From contig NC_009464.1 in assembly GCF_000063445.1 (NCBI RefSeq), positions 62,001 to 126,000 of the forward strand: 64,000 bases of DNA, in the 5' to 3' direction. The notes below the pieces were generated by a model. It saw only the letters and a list, made by a program, of their open reading frames with translations. It did no database searches and had not been told where the DNA came from. Numbering within the stretch: the stretch's first letter is position 1; each line of letters opens with the position of its first letter. The DNA is from Methanocella arvoryzae MRE50 (GTDB lineage Archaea; Halobacteriota; Methanocellia; Methanocellales; Methanocellaceae). The position numbers and the translations under genes are program-made. This document shows positions 8,023 through 16,033 of this stretch, piece by piece.

Positions 8023-8814
8023 TTACACGTGCTTAGCGCCCGGACTGTCTATAACTGCCTTTTCTGCCTTTTCTGCCTCTGCCGTGCTGATGTATCCATA
8101 CAGTACTGCTGCTGCAAGCGCTCCAATAACTGGCCCTGCAATGTAGATCGGGAACTGCCACCAGAGGTTAGCACCTCCGAGCAGGAAGTCCGCCAGGTAC
8201 GGGCCGAAGGTGCGTGCCGGGTTGAGGGAAGAGCCGGTGATGTTGCCGATCACTGCTATGTCAACTGCAACTACCAGGCCGATGATGAGGCCGGCCCAGC
8301 CCTGTGGTGAGCGTTTGTCAACCGCAGTGCCCATGATCGCCAGCATCAGGAAGAAGGTGGCTACCGCTTCGCACAGTATTGCCTGCCAGTAGCTGACGCC
8401 TGCGAACATCGATGTGGCTCCAAGGCCGGTGGCCAGCGAGCGGGCGCCCCAGATGAGGTAGACGGAGAAAGATGCCAGTGCCGCTCCAGTAAACTGTGCA
8501 AGCATGTAGGCGATCAGGTCTTTTGTGGGCAGACGTTTTGTGGCCCAGAGAGCAATGCTGACTGCCGGGTTGATATGGGTGCCCGAGATGTGCCCGAAAA
8601 CATAGATCATAGCTGTTACTGCCAGGCCGAAAACCAGTCCGATCGCCAGCCAGGCTGCAATATCGAACCCGACGTTGAACTCGTTGCCCGGGATCAGCGC
8701 CTGGCCCTGCAACAGTAAGACTGCTGTCACCACTGCGCCGGTGCCTAAAAAAACAAGTACATATGTGCCGATGAGCTCTGCGAGAGAGCGCTTTAACAAG
8801 CTGAATTCTGCCAT
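8023..8814 (-). CDS. aquaporin / glycerol-facilitator family channel (MIP)
   Basis: 263 residues with six predicted membrane helices and both half-helix NPA boxes: GTHINPAVSIALWA in the first half and GSSLNPARTFGPYLA in the second. The Arg after the second NPA (NPAR) is the selectivity-filter arginine. A 25-residue loop after the first helix (LLQGQALIPGNEFNVGFDIA) is a little long, as in archaeal AqpM. The protein passes water and possibly small gases or glycerol across the cytoplasmic membrane. It is downstream of the DUF2193 gene in the same direction with a 34-nt gap, so it may be co-transcribed. Substrate cannot be decided from sequence alone. Confidence 0.92.
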   Translation of the reverse strand: MAEFSLLKRSLAELIGTYVLVFLGTGAVVTAVLLLQGQALIPGNEFNVGFDIAAWLAIGLVFGLAVTAMIYVFGHISGTHINPAVSIALWATKRLPTKDLIAYMLAQFTGAALASFSVYLIWGARSLATGLGATSMFAGVSYWQAILCEAVATFFLMLAIMGTAVDKRSPQGWAGLIIGLVVAVDIAVIGNITGSSLNPARTFGPYLADFLLGGANLWWQFPIYIAGPVIGALAAAVLYGYISTAEAEKAEKAVIDSPGAKHV

Positions 8815-8848
8815 GAGGATCAGACCTTAAGAGGGGGTTTAAGCCCCC

Positions 8849-10369
8849 TCAGACTGCCTCTTTCCAGTTGCAGTATCCGCACTTGTAGTCGATCTGGTTG
8901 GCGGCGCAGAACTTGCACGTCCTGGCCGGCGAATGGGGCCTCTCGGGGTGCAGCGCGACGATGTTAGTCATGAGCGTGGCAGTCACCGGCTCGCTGGTGA
9001 GCAGGCACGGGAAGTCCGCCAGCCTCATTAGCGCCGAGAATCTTACAGTGATGGCGCAGGCAGGGTACGTGTACCTCTGCGGGTTCATTACGGCCTCGTT
9101 CTGTTCGATCGGGCTGAGGTCTACCGGCAGGCCGCCGACCGTGCAGCCGGAGCCGCGCGGGCGATGATCAATGATGCGCTCGCCTCTGACAATCATGTCC
9201 ATGAAGTCCACGTTGTGCAGTTCCGCAGCGCCGCCTCTACCGGGGTTGTTCAGCACGTAGTTGTGGAACCGCTTGGTCAGCAGATCGGTGACCATCGTCG
9301 CGGTAAATCCGTCCATCGCGAGTATCTTCGCCGTGGCTGCCGCCGTAGAGCCGGTGGCCAGGCTGAGCACCGCGTACTCGTCCTTAAACTTGCCCTTCGC
9401 CTTATTAAGGGTACTTTCCATGACGCCAGATACCGCCTCGATGATGCCCATGACCACGTCATCCTTGGTCATGTTGAACATGGACTGGGAGATGTGGTGA
9501 GCTATGTCACCGACACAGTACGCCGGCACAGTCATGATGTTGCCGTAAAACACGCCGGCATCTATGGCCGCCTTGACCGTGGGCTTCATCCGGGCCTTGT
9601 AGTCTTTCATGTATTTGCGGATGTCGAAGGACGTGACTCCCGCCTCATCCATGAGGATCGCCTGAGCTTCAGAGGGCTGATCATAGACAAGCTGGAGCAT
9701 TTTTACTTCTTCCTTCGCCGCTTCTGCCGCAGTCTTGCCGGCCTCAATAGCAGCCTGGAACCGGCCGCCTATGCCGTAGGAAGTGTTCATGCCCCAGGAC
9801 TTGGCGCTGAGAATGGCACGCTTGTGCTCCACCGGGATGTCCACCGTCTTGAGGATCTCATTCACCACGTTGCTGGTGCTCCCTGGCACAAAGGCGAAGT
9901 CGACCACACAGGTCGGGCCATAGAACCCGCCGTAGCGGCGGATGGATTCTTTGCTGATCAGCGCTTCGGCCTTGCCGATCGCTTTGATGAATTTGTCTGC
10001 GGATTTCCTGAAGGCCGGGTCTTCCTCGTACAGGATCTCCATGATAGGCGGAGTCTGGTAGTGCTCCACCATCGGGTCATCCTCAGGCCTCACAGTCTTC
10101 GTCATCTTTTTCAGGATCTCGTAGTGGGCGTTCACCGAGTTCACGTGCAGCGCAAAGACCTCTTTGCTCTGAGCGCCGGCCGGCTTCATTGCGTTGACTG
10201 CATCCACATAGGGCTTCGCGTGAGAGATATCGAACTTGCCGCCCCGGTGGGCCTTGATGGCGGAAACGTCCGCATTCTGGGCAGCGACGGCCTCGTCTAC
10301 CATTTTACTGAACAGCTTCTGGTCGACGGTTTTCTCAATCTGCTTAGGTTTTACAATCTGCTTTGCCAT
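8849..10369 (-). CDS. DUF2193 family methanogen protein
   Basis: 506 residues, soluble, no signal peptide. The overall sequence (KPYVDAVNAMKPAGAQSKEVFALHVN, RRYGGFYGPTCVVDFAFVPGSTSNVV, GIGGRFQAAIEAGKTAAE, VPAYCVGDIAHHISQSMFN) matches my recollection of DUF2193, a family found in methanogens and some other anaerobes without known activity. The last 30 residues contain two CxxC pairs (CKFCAANQIDYKCGYCNW), fitting a zinc or Fe-S site. GGTGAT lies 6 nt before the ATG, and an AT-rich element (TATAATTATA) sits about 40 nt upstream. High conservation of Cys, His and Gly positions suggests an enzyme, but the reaction is unknown. The aquaporin gene follows. Confidence 0.75.
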   Translation of the reverse strand: MAKQIVKPKQIEKTVDQKLFSKMVDEAVAAQNADVSAIKAHRGGKFDISHAKPYVDAVNAMKPAGAQSKEVFALHVNSVNAHYEILKKMTKTVRPEDDPMVEHYQTPPIMEILYEEDPAFRKSADKFIKAIGKAEALISKESIRRYGGFYGPTCVVDFAFVPGSTSNVVNEILKTVDIPVEHKRAILSAKSWGMNTSYGIGGRFQAAIEAGKTAAEAAKEEVKMLQLVYDQPSEAQAILMDEAGVTSFDIRKYMKDYKARMKPTVKAAIDAGVFYGNIMTVPAYCVGDIAHHISQSMFNMTKDDVVMGIIEAVSGVMESTLNKAKGKFKDEYAVLSLATGSTAAATAKILAMDGFTATMVTDLLTKRFHNYVLNNPGRGGAAELHNVDFMDMIVRGERIIDHRPRGSGCTVGGLPVDLSPIEQNEAVMNPQRYTYPACAITVRFSALMRLADFPCLLTSEPVTATLMTNIVALHPERPHSPARTCKFCAANQIDYKCGYCNWKEAV

Positions 10370-10530
10370 GATGAATCACCTGGGAACCGAAGTTTATCGG
10401 CAGCTGAATATAATTATATTGTAGTCCTCGGAGGATAAATACTTGCTCACGTAGTTGCTTTAAAAACTACATGGGTTTATATTCGCACGATAGCCGGTTG
10501 TGTCTGGAGGCATCAGAAACAACTCTATCC

Positions 10531-10623
10531 GGGAAGTCGGGGAGGTCGGGGTTTCAGAGGTGCCGGGAGGTCAGAGAGGACTTTCAAGCTGGGAGGTTGG
10601 GGAGGTTCGGGAGGTCGGGAGGG
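10531..10623 (+). repeat. G-rich GGAGGTC repeat (single arm)
   Basis: About 93 bp of imperfect GGGAGGTCGG-type units on the plus strand, containing CTTTCAAGCTGGGAGG. Nearly the same core appears at 21064-21077 and, inverted, at 21211-21224. It is one arm of the family seen as full palindromes at 21027-21259 and 30959-31203. It lies in the gap 10370-10815 between the DUF2193 gene and tRNA-Thr; apart from this and the tRNA promoter I see nothing there. ORFs across it are artefacts. Confidence 0.75.
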
Positions 10624-10770
10624 CCGAATTCTGGGAAATAGAATTACGAAAATTGTCGGATGAAATCGCGCGGCATCCGTATTCTCTTAGATGTTGGGTA
10701 TATCTGCATACTCGGGAAGCCGTTGGAATCTGTCTGTAAGCTACGATAATTCGGTTCGCGGAGACGCAAA

Positions 10771-10780
10771 TTTTAAATAT
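10771..10780 (+). promoter_or_regulatory. TATA box for tRNA-Thr
   Basis: TTTTAAATAT, preceded by purine-rich ACGCAAA as a BRE, lies 36 nt before the mature tRNA 5' end. That places transcription start roughly 10 nt upstream of the tRNA, usual for archaeal tRNA genes with a short leader removed by RNase P. Confidence 0.55.
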
Positions 10781-10815
10781 TGGCTTTTACATTTAAGGTA
10801 TGCTTTCATGCAAAT

Positions 10816-10889
10816 GCCGCCGTGGCTTAGCCCGGCAAAGCGGCTGATTCGTAATCAGCAGATCGGGGGTTCAAATCCCTCCGGCGGCT
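10816..10889 (+). tRNA. tRNA-Thr, anticodon CGT
   Basis: Cloverleaf: acceptor GCCGCCG (10816-10822) pairs with CGGCGGC (10882-10888), discriminator T. The D arm is GGCTTAGCCCGGCAAAGC. The anticodon arm is GCTGA-TTCGTAA-TCAGC with anticodon CGT (reads ACG, Thr). The T arm is GGGGG-TTCAAAT-CCCTC with one G-U pair. There is no intron and CCA is not encoded. The U discriminator fits archaeal tRNA-Thr. Confidence 0.96.
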
Positions 10890-11063
10890 TGAAGTTTATT
10901 TTTCAAACTTTAATCAGTATTATTTAGTTCAATATCAGCCAGATCGTGGAACGACCAATAATATAACAAGTTTTAAGGAAAATCTATTAAAGATCGTATA
11001 CGCTATCTATCCTGAGTTATATCTCGCTATTGGATTTCGTATGACTGACAATCAGGTGGACTT

Positions 11064-11708
11064 ATGGATACGGTAAAGAAAGAAGTAGAATCCCTTGTCC
11101 AGGAACTGAAAAATCCAAAAACCAATCTTACCAGGATCAGAGCAATAGCAGACGAAACAGGAAAGAATACTGATCTTGCAGACGCTCTATGGGCCACTGG
11201 CATAATAAAAGCTCGCTTGCTCTCACTACTTCTTTTCGACCTCAAGACGGTGGACGAAAAGCGCATTGATTCCATGATTGCCGACATAGAGAAAGCCCCG
11301 GAAAAAGATCAAGTACAGCTCTCCGACTGGCTTTTATCAAACGTTATCATGAAGAAGAACCCGCTCAAGAAACAGGTGGCAGGGTGGGCGTCAGAAAACT
11401 CCCTCATTAAACAAAGACTATACTGGCAATTCAGGGCAAAAACCATCGGCGCAGAAGACAAAGAACTGAACCTGCAGTTGCTCGATTACCTTGAGAACCA
11501 TATAGTCGATGCTCCCCCACTGGTTCAATGGACTATGAACTGGTGCATCGCTTCGATAGGTATCCAGGATGAAACGCTTAGAGAAAGGTGTATCCGCATC
11601 GGGGAGAAAAATGGTCTTTACAAGGACTATCCTGTATCTAAAGGCTGCACCTCACCATATTTGCCGATCTGGATCAACGCTGTAGTTAATAAGAAAAACA
11701 AGAAATAG
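11064..11708 (+). CDS. DNA alkylation repair protein, AlkD-like HEAT-repeat family
   Basis: 214 residues, all helical. DLADALWATGIIKARLLSLLLFD, VQLSDWLLSNVI, WASENSLIKQRLYWQFRAK, VQWTMNWCIASIGI and the ending YKDYPVSKGCTSPYLPIWI are the characteristic blocks of AlkD/AlkC-type HEAT-repeat glycosylases, which remove bulky or cationic N3/N7-alkyl purines without base flipping. The Trp residues of DWLL and QWTMNW are candidates for the DNA-stacking tryptophans; the family's catalytic Asp is not obvious to me. AGGTGG lies 7 nt before the ATG. The gene stands alone and converges on the old yellow enzyme gene with a 3-nt gap. Activity on a particular lesion is not shown. Confidence 0.8.
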   Translation: MDTVKKEVESLVQELKNPKTNLTRIRAIADETGKNTDLADALWATGIIKARLLSLLLFDLKTVDEKRIDSMIADIEKAPEKDQVQLSDWLLSNVIMKKNPLKKQVAGWASENSLIKQRLYWQFRAKTIGAEDKELNLQLLDYLENHIVDAPPLVQWTMNWCIASIGIQDETLRERCIRIGEKNGLYKDYPVSKGCTSPYLPIWINAVVNKKNKK

Positions 11709-11711
11709 ACT

Positions 11712-12803
11712 CTATTTTTTAGGCAATGCCGGATAATCCGTATACCCTTTCGCACCGCCCGCATAAAAGGTCTCCACGTCCGGCTCGTTCAGCGGCGCGT
11801 TCTGCCGGAAACGTTCGGGCAGGTCAGGATTGGCCAGGTACGGCACTCCGAAGGCAATCAGGTCTGCATCTCCCCGGGCAATTGCTGCATTTCCACTTTC
11901 AGAGTCATAGCCACCGTTCAGCATGAATGTCCTCTTAAATATCCTGCGCAACTCAGGCCCGATCCGCTCTTGCGGCGGCACAAACCCCATCCGGCCTCCG
12001 AGCGGCTCGATCAAATGTAAATATCCCAATCCCAGCTTGTCCAGCTCTCTTGTAAAGTAAGAAAAGGTCTCCCGGGGATTGGCATCGGATATAGAATTCC
12101 AGTTCATGTGTGGCGAAATGCGGTAGCCTACTCTGTCGCCGCCCCATACTTTGATGACTGCCTTCGCGACTTCCAGAGGTAGCCGGGCCCTGTTCTCAAG
12201 GCTGCCACCGTACTGATCGGTCCTGTGATTTGACCCGCTCCGCAAGAACTGGTCGAGCAGGTAGCTGTTGGCACCGTGGATCTCTACGCCGTCAAAGCCG
12301 GCAACTTTAGCGTTCTCCGCCGCATGCCTGAACTGCTCGACTATGTCCGGAATCTCTTCGGTTCTCAGAGCCCTTGGTACTGGTATCGGTTTCTTTCCAC
12401 CCGGCGTATGAACGTAGCCTTCGACGGGCAGCGCTGATGGTGCTACGGGCAGCGCACCGCCCAGGAAGTCCGGATGGGAGACACGGCCTACGTGCCAGAG
12501 TTGAATGAACATTCTTCCCCCTGCCCGATGGACGGCATCCGTCACCTTCTTCCAGCCGGCGACCTGTGCTTCTGAGTAAATGCCCGGAGTCCGCATGTAG
12601 CCCACGCCCTGCGGGCTGACCTGCGAACCCTCGCTGATGATCAGGCCGGCAGATGCTCGCTGTACGTAATACGTGACCGTAAGATGGCCGGGGACATCGC
12701 CTTCCTCTGCCAGGCAGCGGGTCATCGGGGCCATCACGATCCGGTTCGGCAGCGTGAGGTCTCCCATCCGGTATGGTGAAAAAAGGTCCGGGTCTGCTGC
12801 CAT
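11712..12803 (-). CDS. old yellow enzyme family NADH:flavin oxidoreductase (ene-reductase)
   Basis: 363 residues, FMN-binding TIM barrel. Landmarks in order: LFSPYRMGDLTLPNRIVMAPMTR, YYVQRASAGLIISEGSQVSPQG, FIQLWHVGRVSHP, GFDGVEIHGANSYLLDQFLRS (His and Asn of the HxxN substrate pair), NHRTDQYGGSLENRARL, and the phosphate-binding end LNGGYDSESGNAAIARGDADLIAFGVPYLANPDLP. Such enzymes reduce alkenes conjugated to carbonyl or nitro groups with NAD(P)H. The frame extends 15 codons upstream, but ATG 12803 begins the conserved MAADPDLFSPY and has an AT-rich AAATATTTTTATT about 24 nt upstream, suggesting a leaderless mRNA. The physiological substrate is unknown. Confidence 0.93.
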   Translation of the reverse strand: MAADPDLFSPYRMGDLTLPNRIVMAPMTRCLAEEGDVPGHLTVTYYVQRASAGLIISEGSQVSPQGVGYMRTPGIYSEAQVAGWKKVTDAVHRAGGRMFIQLWHVGRVSHPDFLGGALPVAPSALPVEGYVHTPGGKKPIPVPRALRTEEIPDIVEQFRHAAENAKVAGFDGVEIHGANSYLLDQFLRSGSNHRTDQYGGSLENRARLPLEVAKAVIKVWGGDRVGYRISPHMNWNSISDANPRETFSYFTRELDKLGLGYLHLIEPLGGRMGFVPPQERIGPELRRIFKRTFMLNGGYDSESGNAAIARGDADLIAFGVPYLANPDLPERFRQNAPLNEPDVETFYAGGAKGYTDYPALPKK

Positions 12804-12941
12804 GATAATGAGAACGTTGATCGGCAATAAAAATATTTGGCAGGGCAACTGAAGTGTTCTGGCATTTCAAAGAATCTGGACAGTGTTGAATATACTTTTC
12901 ATATAAACGCAACATTTATAATAACACTTCACAATAATTTA

Positions 12942-13100
12942 ATGATGGCAAACTCAAGCTCAGATATGGATTTCTTGTTCTGGCTGTTACTATTCCTGTT
13001 ATGTGCACCGCTGGCCATCATCCTGCTCGCCTGGGAGTTCTTCGGTCGCCGGAAGCGTCCTCAGAAGCCTGTGTACCAGGATATTGAGTTCTATAAATGA
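12942..13100 (+). CDS. small single-span membrane protein
   Basis: 52 residues: MMANSSSDMDFLFWLLLFLL, then CAPLAIILLAWEFFGRRKRP and a short polar tail. One hydrophobic stretch is followed by a basic cluster (GRRKRP), so the C-terminus should face the cytoplasm. A TATA element at 12915-12924 lies 18-27 nt upstream of the tandem ATGs, indicating a leaderless message. Reading through to 12837 gives an N-terminal extension that looks non-coding. No family recognised; existence is supported by the promoter and composition only. Confidence 0.5.
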   Translation: MMANSSSDMDFLFWLLLFLLCAPLAIILLAWEFFGRRKRPQKPVYQDIEFYK

Positions 13101-13212
13101 AAATTTCACTGAGTTTGAGAAAGTGCTGTACGGAGGAGAACACTGCCCTCTCAGGCCGTGAAATCTCTCACCCAAATTTAATACTCTGTCAAACAAATGG
13201 CTTTTGATAGCG

Positions 13213-13434
13213 ATGGAAAAGAATCTCAAGCTCACCATACGCGACGAAGACATCATAGAAATGGAGCGAATTAAGTCCCTGCACGGCCTCACGGACGATG
13301 AGTTGTTCAGCTATCTCCTGCGGCTCGACGCTCTCGCCGATGCTGACAACTTAACGCCGACAGAGCGCAGGCACCAGGTCGAGCGGGCCCGACAGGTTAG
13401 CGCAGAAAGGGCCAGAGCGGCGAAAAAACGCTAA
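13213..13434 (+). CDS. small charged hypothetical protein
   Basis: 73 residues from ATG 13213: MEKNLKLTIRDEDIIEMERI, with a C-terminal basic helix (RRHQVERARQVSAERARAAKKR). Probably helical and soluble; the opening strand-then-helix pattern is faintly like a ribbon-helix-helix protein, but this is a guess. An AAATTTAATA element lies about 35 nt upstream. No family recognised. Confidence 0.5.
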   Translation: MEKNLKLTIRDEDIIEMERIKSLHGLTDDELFSYLLRLDALADADNLTPTERRHQVERARQVSAERARAAKKR

Positions 13435-13517
13435 ATCTGTATTTATTAGTCCGCTATCTCTTTCACTTAACCTGCTGAACATTTAATACATTACAGCTTA
13501 TTCTATATTTGATCGGC

Positions 13518-14030
13518 ATGGAGAGCTACCGTACTTTCATTAATAAAGATGTTGACTTCGGCGCCAGCGATGCAAAGATTATTAAAACCGACAGCGTAGT
13601 GACCGCCCCGTGGGTGAGGTGGAAGTGCAGGTATGGTTGTGACGGGTATAACAGCAGCCTCTGCTGTCCTCCCAGTACTCCCGTTCACAGGGAGACAAGG
13701 GAATTGCTGGACAGCTATAAAGTGGCATTGCTCCTGCACCTTGCCGGTAATATCAAACGCTCGGCGGACCTGACTGAGATCGCCGTAACGCTGGAACGGG
13801 ATCTCTTCCTTGCTGGATACTACAAGGCCTTTGCGATGGGTGCCGGCCCGTGCGGGTTGTGCCCTGTATGCTCGATGGGGGAGTGCAGGTACCCGGAGAA
13901 AGCGAGGCCGTCCATGGAGAGTTGCGGCATCGACGTGTTCAGCACGGCGAGGAACAATGGATATACAATTGAAGTAGTGAAAGACTATAGCGATAAGATG
14001 AACCGGTTCGGGCTGGTTCTCATCGAATAA
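13518..14030 (+). CDS. DUF2284 metal-binding protein
   Basis: 170 residues from ATG 13518. Three cysteine groups carry the family signature: RWKCRYGCDGYNSSLCCPPS near residues 35-55, and MGAGPCGLCPVCSMGECRYPEKARPSMESCGIDVF near 110-145. DUF2284 proteins are predicted metal- or Fe-S-binding proteins of anaerobes with no settled function. An AT-rich element at 13482-13492 about 26 nt upstream suggests a leaderless mRNA; the TTG at 13509 is less likely. It converges on the MFS gene across a probable terminator. Confidence 0.88.
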   Translation: MESYRTFINKDVDFGASDAKIIKTDSVVTAPWVRWKCRYGCDGYNSSLCCPPSTPVHRETRELLDSYKVALLLHLAGNIKRSADLTEIAVTLERDLFLAGYYKAFAMGAGPCGLCPVCSMGECRYPEKARPSMESCGIDVFSTARNNGYTIEVVKDYSDKMNRFGLVLIE

Positions 14031-14054
14031 AAATAATATCATATGGGGTTCTGA

Positions 14055-14082
14055 GCCAGAGTGGTCAGGATTTGCCTCTGGC
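14055..14082. terminator. hairpin between convergent genes
   Basis: GCCAGAG (14055-14061) pairs with CTCTGGC (14076-14082) over a 14-nt loop and is followed by CTTTAT. It lies between the stop of the DUF2284 gene and the 3' end of the oppositely oriented MFS gene, so it may serve both. Confidence 0.45.
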
Positions 14083-14087
14083 CTTTA

Positions 14088-15305
14088 TCAGCGGGCATCC
14101 CCGTCACTCTTTTTTATAAACGGCTTGCCGGACAGGTATAGCCACCCTGCGCTGGTAATTACCCCGATCATCGCAATTATGGCTCCTACCGTGGGTATTA
14201 TCCCTGTACCCCAGTCGAAGGAGATCAGTAGCATTCCGGTGGTTCCCATGACAGTCTGGGCACAGCCCATGAGGGAAGAGGCAGAGCCGGTGTCACCCGT
14301 CTGCTGCTCCAGCATCATGCTCGTGCCGGGGGGCCGGGAGCAGACGCTGGCAACTGTTGCAGGCAGGATGCAGAGCGCGAAAATTATCGGACTCAGCGAG
14401 CCGAGGAAGAACACCAGCACTCCGCTTATTGCTATCAGGGCGAAACATGCCTTGACGATGGAGTTTCGATCAAATCTGGCCGACAGCCGCACGTAGATCA
14501 TGGGTCCGAGTATCAGGCCAATCCCGTTCAGCGCAAAGTAGTAGCTGTATACCTGCTCGGTGGTGCCGAATTCGACCTGGTAGACGTAGGATGACGAGGC
14601 TACGAAGGCCATCATAGAGATGCTCGTCATAGAAAACAGGGCCAGCAGCGAAGTGAAGCCCGGGTTTTTGAGCACTACCCAGAGGCGGCCGAGGGATCCG
14701 GGTATGGACACGTCGTTGCGCCTCGGAATGGTTTCCGTGTAGGCGACGCTGCCCGCGAAAGCGATGAAGCCTATGATGGCCAGCGTCCAGAAGACGCCTC
14801 TCCAGCTGATGAACGACAGGATAAATGCACCGATCACAGGGGCAACTGCAGGTGCGATCATCACCATCGACTGGACGATGGCCAGTATTCTTTCCCGGTC
14901 TCTGCTGTGGTATACATCCTTCACGATTGCCGTCGCCACTGCGCTGGCCGCGCTGCCGCCGATCGCCTGGAGTGTGCGGAATACTATAAGCTGGTAAATA
15001 TCGGTGGATAGCGCACACAGAATACTGGCTGTCAGGTATATTGCCAGCCCGGTGAGCAGGATCGGTTTTCGCCCGTACTTGTCGCTGAGCGGCCCCCAGA
15101 TCAGGATGCCGGCGGCGAAGAAGACGAAGAATAAGATCAGCGTCAGGTTGACGAGGCTCACCGGGACGTCGAAGACTGTGGCCATGCCGGGCAGCGCCGG
15201 GAGGTACATGTCCATCGACAACGGCACGAAAGCGCTGATCAGCGCCAGTAACATAATTAAGCCATATCTTCCGAGATACTTTTGCCTGTAGCTGTTGTTT
15301 TTCAT
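14088..15305 (-). CDS. Bcr/CflA-family MFS drug-efflux transporter
   Basis: 405 residues with about 12 membrane helices. PLSMDMYLPALPGMA at the end of TM1 and the loop GPLSDKYGRKPILLTGL (MFS motif A) are typical of the Bcr/CflA subgroup (DHA1), as are VFRTLQAIGGSAASAVATAIVKD and the PVIGAFI motif C region. It is expected to export amphipathic drugs or similar compounds by proton antiport. The gene is monocistronic; its ATG is followed by a polar, basic start (MKNNSYRQKYLGRYG). The adjacent upstream sequence is the remnant of a histidine kinase, not a functional regulator. Confidence 0.9.
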   Translation of the reverse strand: MKNNSYRQKYLGRYGLIMLLALISAFVPLSMDMYLPALPGMATVFDVPVSLVNLTLILFFVFFAAGILIWGPLSDKYGRKPILLTGLAIYLTASILCALSTDIYQLIVFRTLQAIGGSAASAVATAIVKDVYHSRDRERILAIVQSMVMIAPAVAPVIGAFILSFISWRGVFWTLAIIGFIAFAGSVAYTETIPRRNDVSIPGSLGRLWVVLKNPGFTSLLALFSMTSISMMAFVASSSYVYQVEFGTTEQVYSYYFALNGIGLILGPMIYVRLSARFDRNSIVKACFALIAISGVLVFFLGSLSPIIFALCILPATVASVCSRPPGTSMMLEQQTGDTGSASSLMGCAQTVMGTTGMLLISFDWGTGIIPTVGAIIAMIGVITSAGWLYLSGKPFIKKSDGDAR

Positions 15306-15445
15306 TTTGAGGCCTTAACGGGTCGGATAATTGATCGATATCTTATTTAAGTTTATACCCTGCCACATATCCTCGCGGCACTATCTGGGTGCCTTACCAT
15401 AAATCTTGTCGCGCAAGCGGCGGTTCGACCGGCAGTACCATTTGT

Positions 15446-15975
15446 CCTCCGCTGTTTACTTTTTTGAGCATCGTCAAGGGAGTCCTCTACGTCACGGTGA
15501 CTGCAGTGCTGCTATACTGGCTGGTTTCCGCTTACGTCTCGGAGCGGAAAGCGGTAGAAGAGGCCCTGCGGGAGTCGGAGACCAGGTTCAGGGCCCTTGC
15601 CGAATCCTCCCCGACAGTAATTTTCATCCCGCGGGACAATCGGTTCGTGTACCTGAACCCTGCGTTCGAGCGGATAACCGGCTATACTATGGCTGAAGGT
15701 CTCTCCATGCGGTTCAGCGATATAGTTCAGCCAGGAACGGATAGCGGGGCCTCGCAGCCCGGGATCATTGACTTTTCAGGCAGTATTCTCCGGGCGCAGG
15801 CGAAGTATGTCTGCAGATTTCGGATACGGGTGTAGGGCTGCCTCCCGGCATCGAGGTGGACAATGCCCCTTCGCCGGGCCTCCAGCTGGTCACTTCTCTG
15901 GTCAATCAGATAGGTGGTAATATCAATTTAGACGGGACAAACGGCACTAAGTATAGCATTACCTTCAGAAATTGA
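15446..15975 (+). pseudogene. internally deleted PAS sensor histidine kinase
   Basis: An N-terminal piece encodes a membrane helix (GVLYVTVTAVLLYWLVSAYV), a coiled linker (SERKAVEEALRESETRFRAL) and most of a PAS domain (ESSPTVIFIPRDNRFVYLNP... ERITGYTMAE). It stops at 15835 in frame 2. From 15811, in frame 1, comes LQISDTGVGLPPGIEVDNAP then GLQLVTSLVNQIGGNINLDG...TKYSITFRN and a stop at 15973-15975, which is the G1/G2-box end of a HATPase domain. The phosphoacceptor helix and the N box are missing and the two parts are out of frame. This is a kinase destroyed by internal deletion plus frameshift. I see no convincing native start. Confidence 0.85.
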
Positions 15976-15981
15976 AAACCT

Positions 15982-16010
15982 GGATAGCAGCCAGCCGCAG
16001 GCTGCTATCC
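15982..16010. terminator. perfect 11-bp hairpin
   Basis: GGATAGCAGCC (15982-15992), loop of 7, GGCTGCTATCC (16000-16010). It lies between the kinase remnant and the 3' end of the minus-strand flavin reductase, followed by a second GC-rich self-complementary GCCGCGGC. Probably a transcription terminator or mRNA-end structure. Confidence 0.5.
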
Positions 16011-16033
16011 TGCCTGGCGAAAAGCCGCGGCTT

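Noticed and set aside
9164-10438. 424-residue plus-strand ORF antisense to DUF2193
   Set aside because: Composition (His/Arg/Val-rich without motifs) is that of an antisense shadow; the minus-strand protein has a clear SD, promoter and family pattern.
10500-10739. 79-residue ORF over the G-rich arm
   Set aside because: Encodes GGQR/EVGEVREVG-type repeats that follow the GGAGGTC units; no homologous or conserved pattern.
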